Assembly (NCBI GenBank): GCA_001642005.1
Contig: LWCA01000308.1
Span: 1-32,977, forward strand
DNA from: Intoshia linei
Taxonomy: Eukaryota > Orthonectida > Rhopaluridae
DNA: 32,977 nucleotides
Reading direction: 5' to 3'
Shown here: in pieces, positions 22,386-32,977 of the stretch
Numbering within the stretch: the first letter of the stretch is position 1
How the letters are laid out: the number at the start of each line of letters is the position of its first letter
The notes under the pieces: generated by a model
Databases searched by the model: none
The model's input: the letters and a program-made list of their open reading frames with translations, nothing else
Told to the model about the DNA's origin: nothing
Program-made: the position numbers and the translations under genes

Positions 22386-24215
22386 AATAAAATTCCGTTT
22401 ACGCCATGAAAATAACTTTATAATGATTAAATTGATACTCATTTGCTAGACTTTTTGGCAATTTTATGATTTGTGACGCCAAGACTTCCAGTCAAAACAA
22501 TGTGCCTTAAACTATAAGAGTGAATCATGTTTAGTTTTCAATTTTGATTCTAATTATTTATAAAATGTATGATTTACAATACTATAATGATATGTATTGG
22601 TGTTTAAAAAAATCAATTGTACATAATTCATTATGCAGACATTGTTTCATGGTGATTTATAGATTCACTTGAATACTTTTTATGTACTTGAAACTTTCAA
22701 GTGATTATTTTGACGTTAATTTTAATAAATATATTATCACTTTTGTATCGAGTGTATAGTTAGTTGTCTCGAATCGAAATTCTCGTTTATATCCATTTTA
22801 AATGGGTTTAATCACGGATGTACCAGTATTAGCACAGTTAATTTACCAGCATGGCTGATATTTTGATAATTGTCCATATTAAAGTACTTAATCAAGTTAA
22901 AGTTGATAATATGTGTCTAATAATGTACATTAAATGATATTTTCGGTATGTTACAGTGTAGGGCCGTGAAGAGATTTTTTTCTTTTTCAGAAAAATTTTT
23001 TCAATTTGCATAAAGAGGATCAGGGATGGTGAGTAGTAGCAGTAGTAGGCCCCATATAATTGTTTTTAAGAATGGCGTTTATACATTGTTTAATCCAGCG
23101 TTCGTCAAAATTATTTATAACGCGGGCCGCACAAATTTCGTGAATACATAATGTGTATTACATATAAAACAATTTAAATTGATAAAATTTTATTTTGGCT
23201 TGTAACTTTGATTTTTTTTTTTTTATTTTTTTTATTTAAAATAATTTAATATTTAGTAATATAATAATATTTAAAAATTTAAATTAAAATTTTTTGTCAA
23301 AATTAAATTTGAATAATTTAATGAATAATTAACAATTATTATTTTTGGAGTGCATTTTAATTATTAATTGGGTTCATTATTAAATTTCAAAATTGTACGT
23401 ACATTGTATTTATAATTATATCTATGCAAACAATAAAAGAAAATTTGAAGAAAAAATAGCCTATTATTGATAAACAATACTTTTAATCGATTTCATAAAT
23501 TGCTAAAATTAAAATTAAAATTAGAAAAATATTTAATTTAATTTTGGATATAATTAACCAAAAAAATTAAGTTTCAAATCATTTTTCTTAGTTTAATTCA
23601 ATTAAAAATAATCACTTTTTGTATTCAATAATGTTTTAGGTAGGAAGATTTAATCTAATATGTAAAAACTGAAATATTCTTCTTTGCAACAATATATAAT
23701 AAAAACCAAACAATGTTGACAAATGTCATATTTGAATAACATTATGCAATAGTGCAATCTAATAGAATACCAAAGATATTTTATGACATGCCATAAGATT
23801 TGTACTCCACATTAGCTTAATATAGTTCGGAAAACTTTTTGTTTGCCGAAAACATCGCGGGCATAGTTTGACTAACTTGATTAAACTTTAATCGATCAAT
23901 TATTATCTACAAATTAAAAATAGCATTAGTCAATGATGACTCATCATTAAAATGACATTTACAGCGTTAACTAATAATACATTAAAATAGTAAATCCGCA
24001 AAATTGTGGGTACTAGTCTACTCTCCACCGTCCGGCTCAATTGTAGCAGATACACTCAGTACCGTGGAGAAGGGATATGGCATAATCTCGTAGCGAAGGG
24101 GTTAATCTCTCATTCGTTTTGTCATTTCAGCTGGTCAATTTTAGTTCTACACCAAATTTTTAAATTTATATGTATAAAAACAATAATTAACGAAAAAAAT
24201 GAAATTTACATAATT
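22386..24215. other. Intergenic stretch with no gene; one dispersed repeat copy
   Basis: Upstream of the BMPR1 start I find no convincing coding frame. At about 23030-23095 the AGTAGTAGGCC repeat recurs (AGTAGTAGGCCCCATATAAT, then AAGAATGGC and TATACATTG; compare 6181-6262). 23200-23640 is nearly pure A+T. A short GC-richer island at about 24005-24115 has no recognised feature. The BMPR1 promoter must lie at the proximal end of this interval. Confidence 0.5.
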
Positions 24216-24539
24216 TTATTTATTACAATTCCATTCACCCTGTCTAATATCATTCAAATATTTACAATTGTTTTGAAACTGCAACACAGCAGATAGTGAC
24301 TGCTCCATTAAATAATGATTTTTTGAAATAAAAATGGCAGAACACGAAAATGTATTTTCTCCTTCATTTAGGTGGGGTATAGGTAAATATTTACTGAATC
24401 TATAAACTTGGGTAATGACCACAACTTGATTTGGTAAGGAATATTTTGTTGAATTTAATCGGACGGATTTGAACGTATCTACTATCACACGACTTATTTC
24501 ATTAGAAATAGGTATTTGCAGATTCGTTCCAAATTTTTT
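24216..24539 (-). CDS. Exon-like ORF, 107 residues, function unknown
   Basis: A good acceptor (TTTACTTTTAG) at 24540-24541 opens a frame of 107 residues to TAA at 24216. Composition is protein-like: IPISNEISRVIVDTF, then NQVVVITQVYRF and ENTFSCSAIF, alternating helix- and strand-like segments. The pattern faintly resembles a Tctex1-type dynein light chain (helix, then a 'QVVV..Q' strand), but key residues are not clear enough to claim it. Upstream exons with a start codon were not identified, so it could be the 3' exon of a gene or a chance frame. Confidence 0.33.
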   Translation of the reverse strand, partial: KKFGTNLQIPISNEISRVIVDTFKSVRLNSTKYSLPNQVVVITQVYRFSKYLPIPHLNEGENTFSCSAIFISKNHYLMEQSLSAVLQFQNNCKYLNDIRQGEWNCNK

Positions 24540-25020
24540 CTAAAAGTAAAAATTATTCTGGTTACTTCCAAATTATCTCGCTTTAATATTTTTACATATC
24601 TTATACAGTGACTGTAATATATACTGTATTAATACAGTAGGTGTGTTGCAACATTGGATTTTTTAATGTTTACAAATTGATTGCCATAAAATAATGTTAA
24701 ATTACCAGTTAATTGCAAATTTCAATAATTATTGAAATTATTATTTGATCACCATTATTCATCATGAATCATAAACTGATAAAATAAATTTTAAATAAAT
24801 ATACATCCATGGCTATATATTATTTTTATACTTAAACTTCAGTAACTGAAATTTATTATTATTATTAAGTGAAGTTATTGGAATTGAAGTTTTAACATAA
24901 AATGTACTTTCGGGTTAGATAAAGCGTCTAATAGATATCGATAAAATAACTACTATAACATATCTGCTAATAATATACTACTGTCACATTTAAGTATATA
25001 TTTTGTATCTTCAAACTGTC

Positions 25021-25092
25021 GCCCCGTTAGCTCAGTCGGTAGAGCATCAGGCTTTTAACCTGGTTGTCACGGGTTCGAGCCCCGTACGAGGC
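25021..25092 (+). tRNA. tRNA-Lys (anticodon UUU), second identical copy
   Basis: Base-for-base identical to the copy at 19158-19229 over 72 nt, including the C4-A69 mismatch. It is followed by T and a run of T residues at 25093-25101 that serves as discriminator position plus terminator. Flanking DNA beyond the T run does not match the other copy. It is intergenic and inverted relative to the first. The open frame running through it (25003-25230) is an artefact. Confidence 0.97.
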
Positions 25093-25630
25093 TTTTTTTT
25101 TATTTCAAGATTTTGTAAAATATTGATGAAAAAAGTTTATTCAAAATGTTATACTTTTGAAATCTTGCAACAAAATTCATTCAGACCTATCGGGATATTT
25201 TTGCTTCGATCGATAGATGAATTAAAATAACCATCACTACAAACAAAATTAAATATTTCGTTCTGATACTTTAATAATTATGAATTAACCCTTAATTTAA
25301 GGCGTATTTTCAAATAATGTTATTTACGTCATACATCGTTATATGTATTCGTTTTACATATAATAAATGGCTAATTACAGAATCACAATGATCAAGCATA
25401 TTATCACATACTCAAAAGTACGAATTTCTAATGAGAACAAATAACAACATGTACATTTTACGTGCAATGTTTCCATGGCGACCATACAAATTATATTTTT
25501 TAATATGACAACGAACCCCTTCGGGAAAAATACTTCACATTATAGAAGATTTTGTTGAGCAGATTTCAAAATATAGATACCAACATTTTTTATTTAAAAA
25601 ATATATAAATTTACACAAAATTATTTAAAT

Positions 25631-25976
25631 CAGGGTTGTCTAAACACATGGCAAATGAGGGCTAAAAATAAATTTTACATATTTTGCGGCGCAACATTAA
25701 AAAAAATTTACACAATTATTTCATCATTCCTTCCCACTTAGTTTTTTTCTTATACTCTTATTAAAAAGCTATTTTTTCCATAGCACTGCTTATTTACATA
25801 TCCAAAGTATTTATTAACAATTGTGTTTGTTGTTTATGTTTTTATTGTTTTTTTTTATTGTTTAATTGTTTTTATTATTTACTTGTTTTACAAAATATAT
25901 TATTAAACAATTTCGTGGACCACCCAATTATAATTGAGGGGCATTCAACCCGCATTTTGCGATTTGGATTACCCTG
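25631..25976. mobile_element. hAT-like MITE A (346 bp)
   Basis: It begins CAGGGTTGTCTAAAC and ends GTTTAG-like GATTTGGATTACCCTG; the ends are inverted repeats matching about 11 of 15. Flanks ATTTAAAT (25623-25630) and ATATAAAT (25977-25984) match 7 of 8, as expected for an aged hAT target duplication. No transposase inside. Confidence 0.7.
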
Positions 25977-26034
25977 ATATAAATAAGTAAGAAATTTGGC
26001 TACTAACTTAGTGAATTGAACGGTAAGTGTATAT

Positions 26035-26450
26035 CAAGGGTTCCCAAACTTATTTTGTTTACCGTTTTCTTTTTAGCAATATATTTTCTCAACGCCCCTT
26101 AAAAAATTTTTTGATTACATCGTATACATATTTCAAAATTTACTTATTATATGCAAAGTCGATATTTAATAATTAAAACATAATATATTCATTACTGTTA
26201 CTTTTTATATCCGTCCATCCCACATTTGCTATAAAAATATCCCTTTACAATTAAAAAATTCATCAACGCTAATATCTATCCATCTAAAATTGTTTTTTTG
26301 TGTATACAGTGTTTTTAAATTTGGTACCGCATTAATTTTACTTATTTTATTGTACTGAAATATATTAAAAAAATTTCTATTTATGTTTGTATAATCGCAA
26401 CAGCTGAAAATATTTTCTGGGGGCGATATCGCCCACTTTGGGAACCCCTG
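26035..26450. mobile_element. hAT-like MITE B (416 bp)
   Basis: It begins CAAGGGTTCCCAAAC and ends CTTTGGGAACCCCTG (inverted, about 12 of 14). Flanks GTGTATAT (26027-26034) and GTGTATAG (26451-26458) match 7 of 8. It lies 58 bp from MITE A but has different ends, so it is a separate family. A CGATATCG palindrome sits just inside the right end. Confidence 0.7.
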
Positions 26451-26799
26451 GTGTATAGTATATATATTAACATTAGCCTAACTTAGTAAATGTACATAAA
26501 ACTGTATATAAAACTCTTTGTTTGTCAGTTTGTGTGTCTGTTTGTTATCGTTTATTTTAATAACTAAGGATCCTAGAGTTTTAAAATTTACATTCTGAAA
26601 TAGATTTTATAATCATGAACATTATCATAAATTTAAATATTAAAAAGTTATATATTTAGTACAAAAACCGTAAATTACCTTTTTTTTTAAAAAATAAAAA
26701 TACTCCGAGAATTTTTAAAAAAATTACATTTTATACAGGTATTTACAGATATTACACACAAAAAATTTTAATCTCACAAAGTGACAAAGTGAATTTTTT

Positions 26800-26945
26800 A
26801 CCGTTTTTTAAAGGGGGTTTTATGGAATTTTTTTTAAACCAAATTTTGAAGAAAGTTTTTAGGGAAACTTTTCAACCAAATTTTAAGAAGGATTTTTATG
26901 GATTTTTTTGTACCAAATTTTAAAGAGGGTTTTAGGGAAAATAAT
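26800..26945. repeat. Minisatellite-like units related to 9971-10437
   Basis: Three or so imperfect copies of an ACCAAATTTTRAAGARRGTTTTTAGGG-type unit (AAACCAAATTTTGAAGAAAG, CAACCAAATTTTAAGAAGG, TACCAAATTTTAAAGAGGG). Same vocabulary as the larger array at 9971. Confidence 0.5.
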
Positions 26946-27611
26946 CTACTGTTAACCCTAATACTCCCAGTATGATTATATGGTCACACAATATTACAAT
27001 TATAAAAACACATATCAAATTGAAACAAAGTTAATTAAATATTAAAAATTAAATTAATTAGTATATTCTATAATATTCGAATATATAAGATATAGATTTT
27101 CACCGATTACCCTCCTGTGTCACTGACAGTGGGCCAAAACTATTTTTCAAAGCCAAAAAAAATTTACTGAAAAAATTTTTTATATTTTTTTGTTAAAGTT
27201 GTGACAACTGAATTTAATGAATACCATATGATGAATTCATGTATTGGCTACAATTTGATAAAATAATTAGGTATATTGACCATGTAGTTTTATATATACA
27301 CGCTTTTATTTGCCTTATTATCCCAATGTGATCATATGGAATGTGAAATAACTCCATAACTACAATTGGTAATTACCTAAAATTTTATATGGTTAAAAAT
27401 GGGCAAGTATGTATTAACTTCCCAAATTTTTGGAAAAATCGAAGTCAAAAAATTGGAAAAATTTGTATGAGAGTATTAGGGTTAATTTAATTAATTTTTT
27501 GTGAAATTATTCAATTAACAGGTTTAACATTTAACCTGAATTAAATTAATATTGTAATAAAATGTAATGTAATACAAAAAATTTAATATAATTAAATTAT
27601 TAATTTGCTTA

Positions 27612-28195
27612 TTTTTTGAAAATTAATGTTTATTATATACAGGTCTGACTGCATACTTCATTTTATTTTCAAAATTTTCTTTATCATGACATTTTAGGTG
27701 TTCTATTAATATTTCATTGTGCCGACACAAAACGTACACATATAAAATTATTCTTAGTACGAAATTTTTCATTTATTTGAAATATAAACTAGACTGATAA
27801 CAAGTGCAAAATTTAAACAAGTAAATTTATGACTAGTCGTCGCGAAAAATTATCTCATGAAATTAAAATAATTTCAAACAATATAATAATTAAAAAAGGC
27901 AAAAAAATAAAAAACATACCGACATGATGATTCGGCTAAGCTCGACATTTGATCCAAGTATCATAAAAAGAGTACAATTAATGGTAAATGGATATGAATT
28001 ATTTAAATCGTTGTATGAAACATTATACGAAATATCAAGTGTACAACAGTTTTTCAATGGGTTTTTTTCTGGATTAATTTGGTTGCCCACTTCTCCTTTA
28101 GAGTATATTTTTTTATCGTTCGATTTTCCATTAATATATACCAATTTTACCAATAATTGTAACAAAGTTATTGAAATTAACATAATATAATGCAA
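27612..28195 (-). CDS. Possible secreted-protein exon plus a downstream open frame (tentative)
   Basis: Frame 28195 to about 27919 begins with a signal-peptide-like MLISITLLQLLVKLVYINGKS, has a CC pair and N-glycosylation-type sites, and ends at a strong donor (TCG then GTATGTTTTT). Further along the same strand, about 27755-27612 encodes VLCRHNEILIEHLKCHDKEN, loosely like a degenerate Cys/His finger with one cysteine missing. I could not join the two in phase, so they may be unrelated. The opposite-strand frame 27924-28190 is the shadow. Confidence 0.25.
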
Positions 28196-29590
28196 AATTG
28201 ATTAATCATAAACGATTCATTGTTTTAAACTTGGTAATATTCCAACTTCAAATAAGGTAACAAAAATGAGGTTTAAATAGTAGTTAAATCTATAAAAATC
28301 TTGCAAATTTTTTTAGTGTTTCGTTGTTGTATTGTTGATTATACTAGGAAAAAGTAAAAAGTATATATCACGCAGTCAAACACCTCTTGCAATAGACGAA
28401 TCTATTATAATATTAATAATTATTTTTCAATTCTACAGACGCACTAGTTTATTATTTCAAAAATTATTTAACGCTATACAATTTATATCAATAGAATATC
28501 TGGTAACCTCTAGAAATTACATTATATTTTAAGTCAATTGCAATTTTGTATGTGATTTGTTAATTTTGTGTTTAAAATTAGACGTGCATTAGTATACTAC
28601 TGCATAATACAGCACTGCAGCATTATTAAAACAATTATGCAACAAGCTAGTTTTTGTATCAACCAGCCAAAGTGCATTATATATAATTGACCTATATTTG
28701 TGAATGCACTCAAAAACGAAAATTACATGAAAACATTTTGCTGTTTGAAGGTAGCGAAAATAAGGTTAATATGTTTAAACATAAAATGTCATAAATTTTT
28801 TTAATTTTTGACAAAATTTGGTACCTCAGGGAGTTTTTCAATAAATGTACTTAAATATAGAGTATTTATAATATTTATTTAACTTTAAAATTTTACAAAT
28901 TTTGTGCGGTTTTTACTTTTAAAAGTTTAGTATTTTTCTGATCTTTACAATCTTTTGGTTTTTTAATTTTATACTTTATAATTACTTTACCCCAATATGT
29001 AACAAATATATTTTGTTCCATTTTGTGAACCTTGACGGGATAAAGGTTCACATTAATTTATTTCAACATGATATTATTATACTAACCTTAACATTAACCT
29101 TTACTTTACGCCTTACCTACGCTGTTTTTCCTTATAAAGTGTTATAATATGCTAAATATTTTCTGTAAATACCCAAAAGATGTACATTGTACAATTGGGT
29201 TATTATCATATGTGTCTCAAAGAAAAAGGTTGTGAAAAACTAATAAATTTTTGAAATTTCAAAATTAATGCATTATACATGTAACATGTGTAATATAATT
29301 ACTTTTAAACATTTTTAATTTACTACATTTATTTATATTTTTAAATAAACTTTCTACATATCGCACATTGATTAATTACATATAATAAAAACAATTATAT
29401 TGCTACACCATTAAAATCTTACTAAAAAAACATTATCGAGTGTACATTTTTCGTATTTTATTATCATGGAATGTGAAACCTTATCTCAAATTGACTAAAT
29501 TACGAGAAATTTGATAGCAACTGTGGATGAATTGATACAACCTGAAAAATTTTTATTTATACACATTAAAAACTTTATTAATGTAAATGG
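28196..29590. other. Intergenic stretch, nothing recognised
   Basis: AT-rich sequence with no convincing coding frame or splice-supported exon on either strand; the short open frame at 28332-28532 has no domain and low complexity. Promoter of the plus-strand gene starting at 29591 is expected at the right end. Confidence 0.4.
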
Positions 29591-31610
29591 ATGAGAATGG
29601 AAATACTGAAGAAAAAGCCATCGTTTAAAAATTTGTCCAGATTTGTAATTTTTACCATCACCTGTTTAATTATATTCAATTTTTTCTACATTTACAACCA
29701 AGACGATGAACGTTTGTATATTATTGATCAAAACTACATTGATTATTATTCAACGCCCATAAATTCACTCGTTGAATACCGTAGACATGTTTCACACATG
29801 TCTCCATCTAAAAGTAATATATATTTATAAATAATGTGAAATGTGAAAAAAACATAAAAAACGTGCCATATTGGAGCAGATTTTATCAAAACCCAAAATT
29901 TTCTGAGATATGCCGAATATTATGGATTGAAAAATGTTGCAATACAATAGTATAATACAGGGGTTCCCACCAGTGGCGGATCCAAGAGGCTAGTTAATGG
30001 GGTGCGAGCGAAGCAAGAAATATTATTTTAGGGGCGTCTAGTTTGATTTCAAAGCATCTCTTTTAATTTCATTTAAAGGTTGTTATACAATAATTTCCAA
30101 ATTTGTATTTTTTCGCAAAAATAAAAAAAATGATCAGCACAAAAAAATTTTTTCAGAGAACTACTGGGAGAACTTTTATTCTTAAAAGTTTTAATAAAAT
30201 TGTGAAACTTATCATATTTATTAAAAAAATATATAATATTATTACATTTAAGAAAAAAAACTGGAAATTGATAATGGCTTTGACATTATTGTTTATTGTT
30301 TGATCATTCAAATATAAAATTATCAATTATAGATGTATATGTGCAATGCATATTTCACATTGTGCATATAACAAAGTCACATGATCCATTGTTGATGTAA
30401 TGACATGTAATGTTATGCGCCATCTATATTGTTTTAATAAATTAAAACATTTTTTAGTTCTTTTACAAAACATTAATTAAATTTTTTATAAAAAAAATGT
30501 AGAGGCCACTGCACCTTCTGCACCCCTTGAATTCGCCCTGCTAACATTTTTTTCACGGCGTACCGGTATAGTTATAAACTTATTTCGCGAACCGCCATTT
30601 TTAACGCTGATATAATATATATTTAGATGTACCGCTCCGAAAACATTTAATAGAAGGAAAAAATTCATTTTTTGAATTTGCTACTCAAATTGCTCAATAC
30701 GGTCTGGATTTTTATTCGTTGATAATCAATTCAATTCCAAATTCTGATGTTAGTATTCATCTCAATTATACCCATTCCAGTAAATTTATATACATCTGAA
30801 TTATTCATTTTCATAACCATATCATACATGTAGTATGTGATTTTATTTTATATTCACATGTCAATAATTTTATTAATATAAATATAGAAAACTTGCCCAT
30901 AAATATTCAAAATATTTCTAAAAACTACAACAAACTATCAATACTACACATTAAACTTAAAAAGGAAATTTCAAATATCACAATTACTTTGGAAATTTAT
31001 TCAAAATTTGATTTGCACTGTAATATACACAACACAACTTTAATATATAGTACCATCTACCCATCGGATTATTATTTTATCAAAAAATATCAAAACAAAA
31101 TATTATGTCAATTTGGATTAAATTTTAATAATATAAATTTTCATGGAGAATTTATTAGAAACTGGAAAACTGATATATATCATGTATTTAAACAAATAAA
31201 TTGCTTGAAATATTCCAGAATACAAAATATCAATATTCAGTATAATGGAACGACAAAACCAAAAATATTCTTACGAAAACATGCTTATTTAGATAGAATG
31301 AAGTATGCAATTCATTGGATTATAGAAGTATATTTAAGTTAAATTAAACATAGTATTATAAATTATATTAATTATAATAATAATTATACAGTCTAAGTCC
31401 TTATTAACGGGATTTTTGTTAACATATTTATTTTTTTTAGCGAATTTGTACGAACCAAAAATTCAGTTATTAAAAAATGTATCTCTAAAGCTATATAATC
31501 TATTTTTAATGATTATCATAAACAAAAACTCACTTGCCCATTTTATTTTTTTACTAATTAAAAGTCAATGTATTACGTTTTTCATCCAATTTTTAATAGA
31601 TATAAATTAG
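29591..31610 (+). CDS. Orphan two-membrane-pass protein, four exons, ~331 residues
   Basis: Exons: 29591-29813, 30627-30779, 30888-31337, 31441-31610; every junction is GT-AG and in phase, which supports a real gene. Residues 1-18 are basic (MRMEILKKKPSFKNLSR), followed by a membrane anchor at about 19-38 (FVIFTITCLIIFNFFYIY), a ~240-residue polar domain (VPLRKHLIEGKNSFFEFATQ; HCNIHNTTL; NWKTDIYHVFKQINCLKYSR) with three cysteines and several N-glycosylation-type sites, then a hydrophobic tail (LYNLFLMIII, HFIFLLIK, ITFFIQFLI). If the last exon is skipped, translation stops at 31342 after VYLS. I do not recognise the family; topology suggests a lumenal or extracellular loop between two membrane segments. 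Intron 1 contains a transposon relic. Confidence 0.5.
29971..30540. mobile_element. Transposon relic in intron 1 of the orphan membrane gene
   Basis: CAGTGGCGGATCCAAGAGG at the left and CCCCTTGAATTCGCCCTG at the right are imperfect inverted ends (CAGTGGCGGATCCAAG versus CAGGGCGAATTCAAG). It is immediately preceded by a different hAT-like end, CAGGGGTTCCCAC at 29958, suggesting insertion next to or into an older element. No target duplication is evident. The open frame at 30103-30303 inside is K/I-rich and not a gene. Confidence 0.45.
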
Positions 31611-32977
31611 CGTGCGTAAAGTATTTAATTATAAAAATTTTCATGGACCTCAAAAAAACTGCTGTGGACCCGAGAGGTTCACATTAACGTCGTTGAGAGT
31701 GTTATTGTATATTTCTTCGTTATGTATTATTCAAAAACTAATAAAAACAAGAAATATGACCATTTAATGGTTTTAATTAAAAAAATTACACAAATATAAA
31801 GTGGCCAGAAAAATACGTACTATTACTTTTAGTTTATTTGGAATAAATTTTAAGCCGAAAATTTTTATTCATCATTATGGATAAATAGTTTTGGCTTTAT
31901 AATAATTTATTATTAATAAAATTAATATCGAACATTTGAAAAATATTGATTGATAATAAATTAAAAATTATTTTTCATCGGGAATGCGTAGATTTTTGGG
32001 TTGAAATTTTGTATTTATATTAACTGGAATAAGTTCTCTCAGAATAATTTTTTTTTTTAAATTTTCGGACCGTTAATTATTTCACATTTTTTGTTTTCAT
32101 AAAATATTTTCGAAAAAAAATGTATGAATACTAAAATGCTTTTTTGACCGTGAAGGCGTCACTTATTCAGATTGAAATTTTTTGTTATTAACATGATACA
32201 ACTGTACTACCTATAAATTTTTTTGAAATGCTAGGGCTGTTTTCATTAAAAAAAAAGGGTAATTTGTGGTTTTGGACATGAAGATATATTTTTTTAAATT
32301 TTAATTTATGATAATATTTATGATTTTAAAATATTTTTCAGAGTGTATATTTTTTTAAATTCTCAAACTCGTTTGATTTTAAAAAAAAATGATAATTGGG
32401 CTTTTTGACCTGGAAGATGTTAGTTTAGGAGGTTTAAATTTATCTTACTAACACCCTCGGAAAAAACTGTAATAGAAATGTGGACTTTATAAAATTCTAA
32501 GACTGGTAGTTATTGAAATAAACGATGCTACACATAGACAAACAAAGCAATAAGTATAAGCAATAAGCAACTAATTCTAATGCACCTGTAAAAAATAGAA
32601 AAGTGGTTCCCTAGATGCAAAAGGTTTCCAATCCCTAATTTAAGTCTAAATGAATATGTATAAAAAGTGTATTATTTGTTGTAGTACAAAATCAAATATT
32701 TTTTAATATTATCTTTTAAAAAGTTTCTTTGTTTTGTTTTGTTTAATTATTTTTAATTGTATCATCAAGAGTATGAATAATCATTTATCCGTTCATATTA
32801 CTTGTAATATTAGTACAATCATATAATATTACATTCTGAGGTGTTTCTAATGTTCCGATCTTAGTATTATTAATTAATACAATAATTTTTTATTCTCTCC
32901 ATTTCATTCGAATACAAATCATAAATTTTATTTCTGCAATTGCTTTCAGATGGCAAAATTATTCCCTTTTTTTTAAA
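31611..32977. other. Intergenic 3' flank, repeats only
   Basis: Besides the repeat at 31799-31903, the segment 32510-32560 (TTATTGAAATAAACGATGCT, then ACACATAGACAAACAAAG) matches 17750-17790 (TTATTGAAATAAACGGTAAC, then ACTCACACAAACAAAT), another dispersed family. GTGGTTCCCTAGATGC at about 32605 looks like a decayed hAT end. No gene seen. Confidence 0.45.
31799..31903 (+). repeat. Transposon-end repeat, copy 2 (GTGGCCAGAAAAATACGTAC)
   Basis: AAAGTGGCCAGAAAAATACG, TACTTTTAGTTT, TAAATTTTAAGCCGAAAATT, TTTATTCATCAT and TTTTGGCTTTA match copy 1 at 20570-20652 in inverted orientation, about 11 kb apart. No transposase is seen near either copy. Confidence 0.55.

Noticed and set aside
24005-24115. 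GC-richer island that might be a structured RNA
   Set aside because: No cloverleaf, box motifs or recognised small-RNA signature could be found.
25003-25230. 75-codon fr frame with a LAQSVEH-like start
   Set aside because: It is the conceptual translation of the tRNA-Lys gene plus flank, a well-known artefact.
1-32977. CRISPR arrays, bacterial operons, phage or viral genes
   Set aside because: None seen; introns, a eukaryotic tRNA and animal signalling genes show a nuclear metazoan sequence.

Overview
The window is AT-rich nuclear DNA (roughly three quarters A+T by eye) from a metazoan. The genes are split by GT-AG introns, many of them only 37-60 nt long, and they encode animal-specific products: a BMP/TGF-beta type I receptor kinase and a PDZ-LIM protein. 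Intergenic space and long introns are packed with small DNA-transposon relics. Very short introns, tight gene spacing and extreme AT content suggest a compact, fast-evolving invertebrate genome, for example a miniaturised parasitic lophotrochozoan such as an orthonectid. That placement is inference only. All exon models were built by eye from reading frame, splice sites and protein-family memory.

Layout. 1-1463: no gene; Tc1-like ends and a hAT-like MITE. 1464-8604 (minus): a multi-exon FANCD2 homologue (Fanconi anaemia DNA cross-link repair), with a 2.4 kb repeat-filled intron at about 4448-6890. 9001-9968: a dead Tc1 element carrying a 5'-truncated mariner inside it, followed by a degenerate minisatellite to about 10440. 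10498-11160 (minus): a two-exon gene for a 100-residue orphan protein, head-to-head (157 bp) with 11318-14699 (plus), the COPI coat subunit COPE. COPE intron 1 holds an 846 bp hAT-like insertion flanked by perfect 9 bp direct repeats. 14867-17156 (plus): a PDZ-LIM gene starting 167 bp after the COPE stop. 17174-22385 (minus): a complete 11-exon, 500-residue BMP type I receptor. Its stop codon lies 17 bp from the PDZ-LIM stop, and a tRNA-Lys(UUU) gene sits in one of its introns. A second identical tRNA-Lys lies at 25021, inverted relative to the first. 24216-24539 (minus): an exon-like ORF of unknown function. 25.1-29.6 kb is mostly transposon relics, including two adjacent hAT MITEs with near-perfect 8 bp target duplications. 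29591-31610 (plus): a four-exon orphan membrane protein. 31611-32977: no gene, with repeats.

The genes belong to unrelated housekeeping and signalling systems (DNA repair, ER-Golgi traffic, cytoskeletal scaffolding, BMP signalling, translation). No operon logic links them beyond close packing, one shared promoter gap and one overlapping 3' end. The most unusual items are the receptor's eroded GS box and DFG motif, the odd LIM domains of the PDZ-LIM protein, the nested Tc1/mariner, and a MITE with internally repeated termini.
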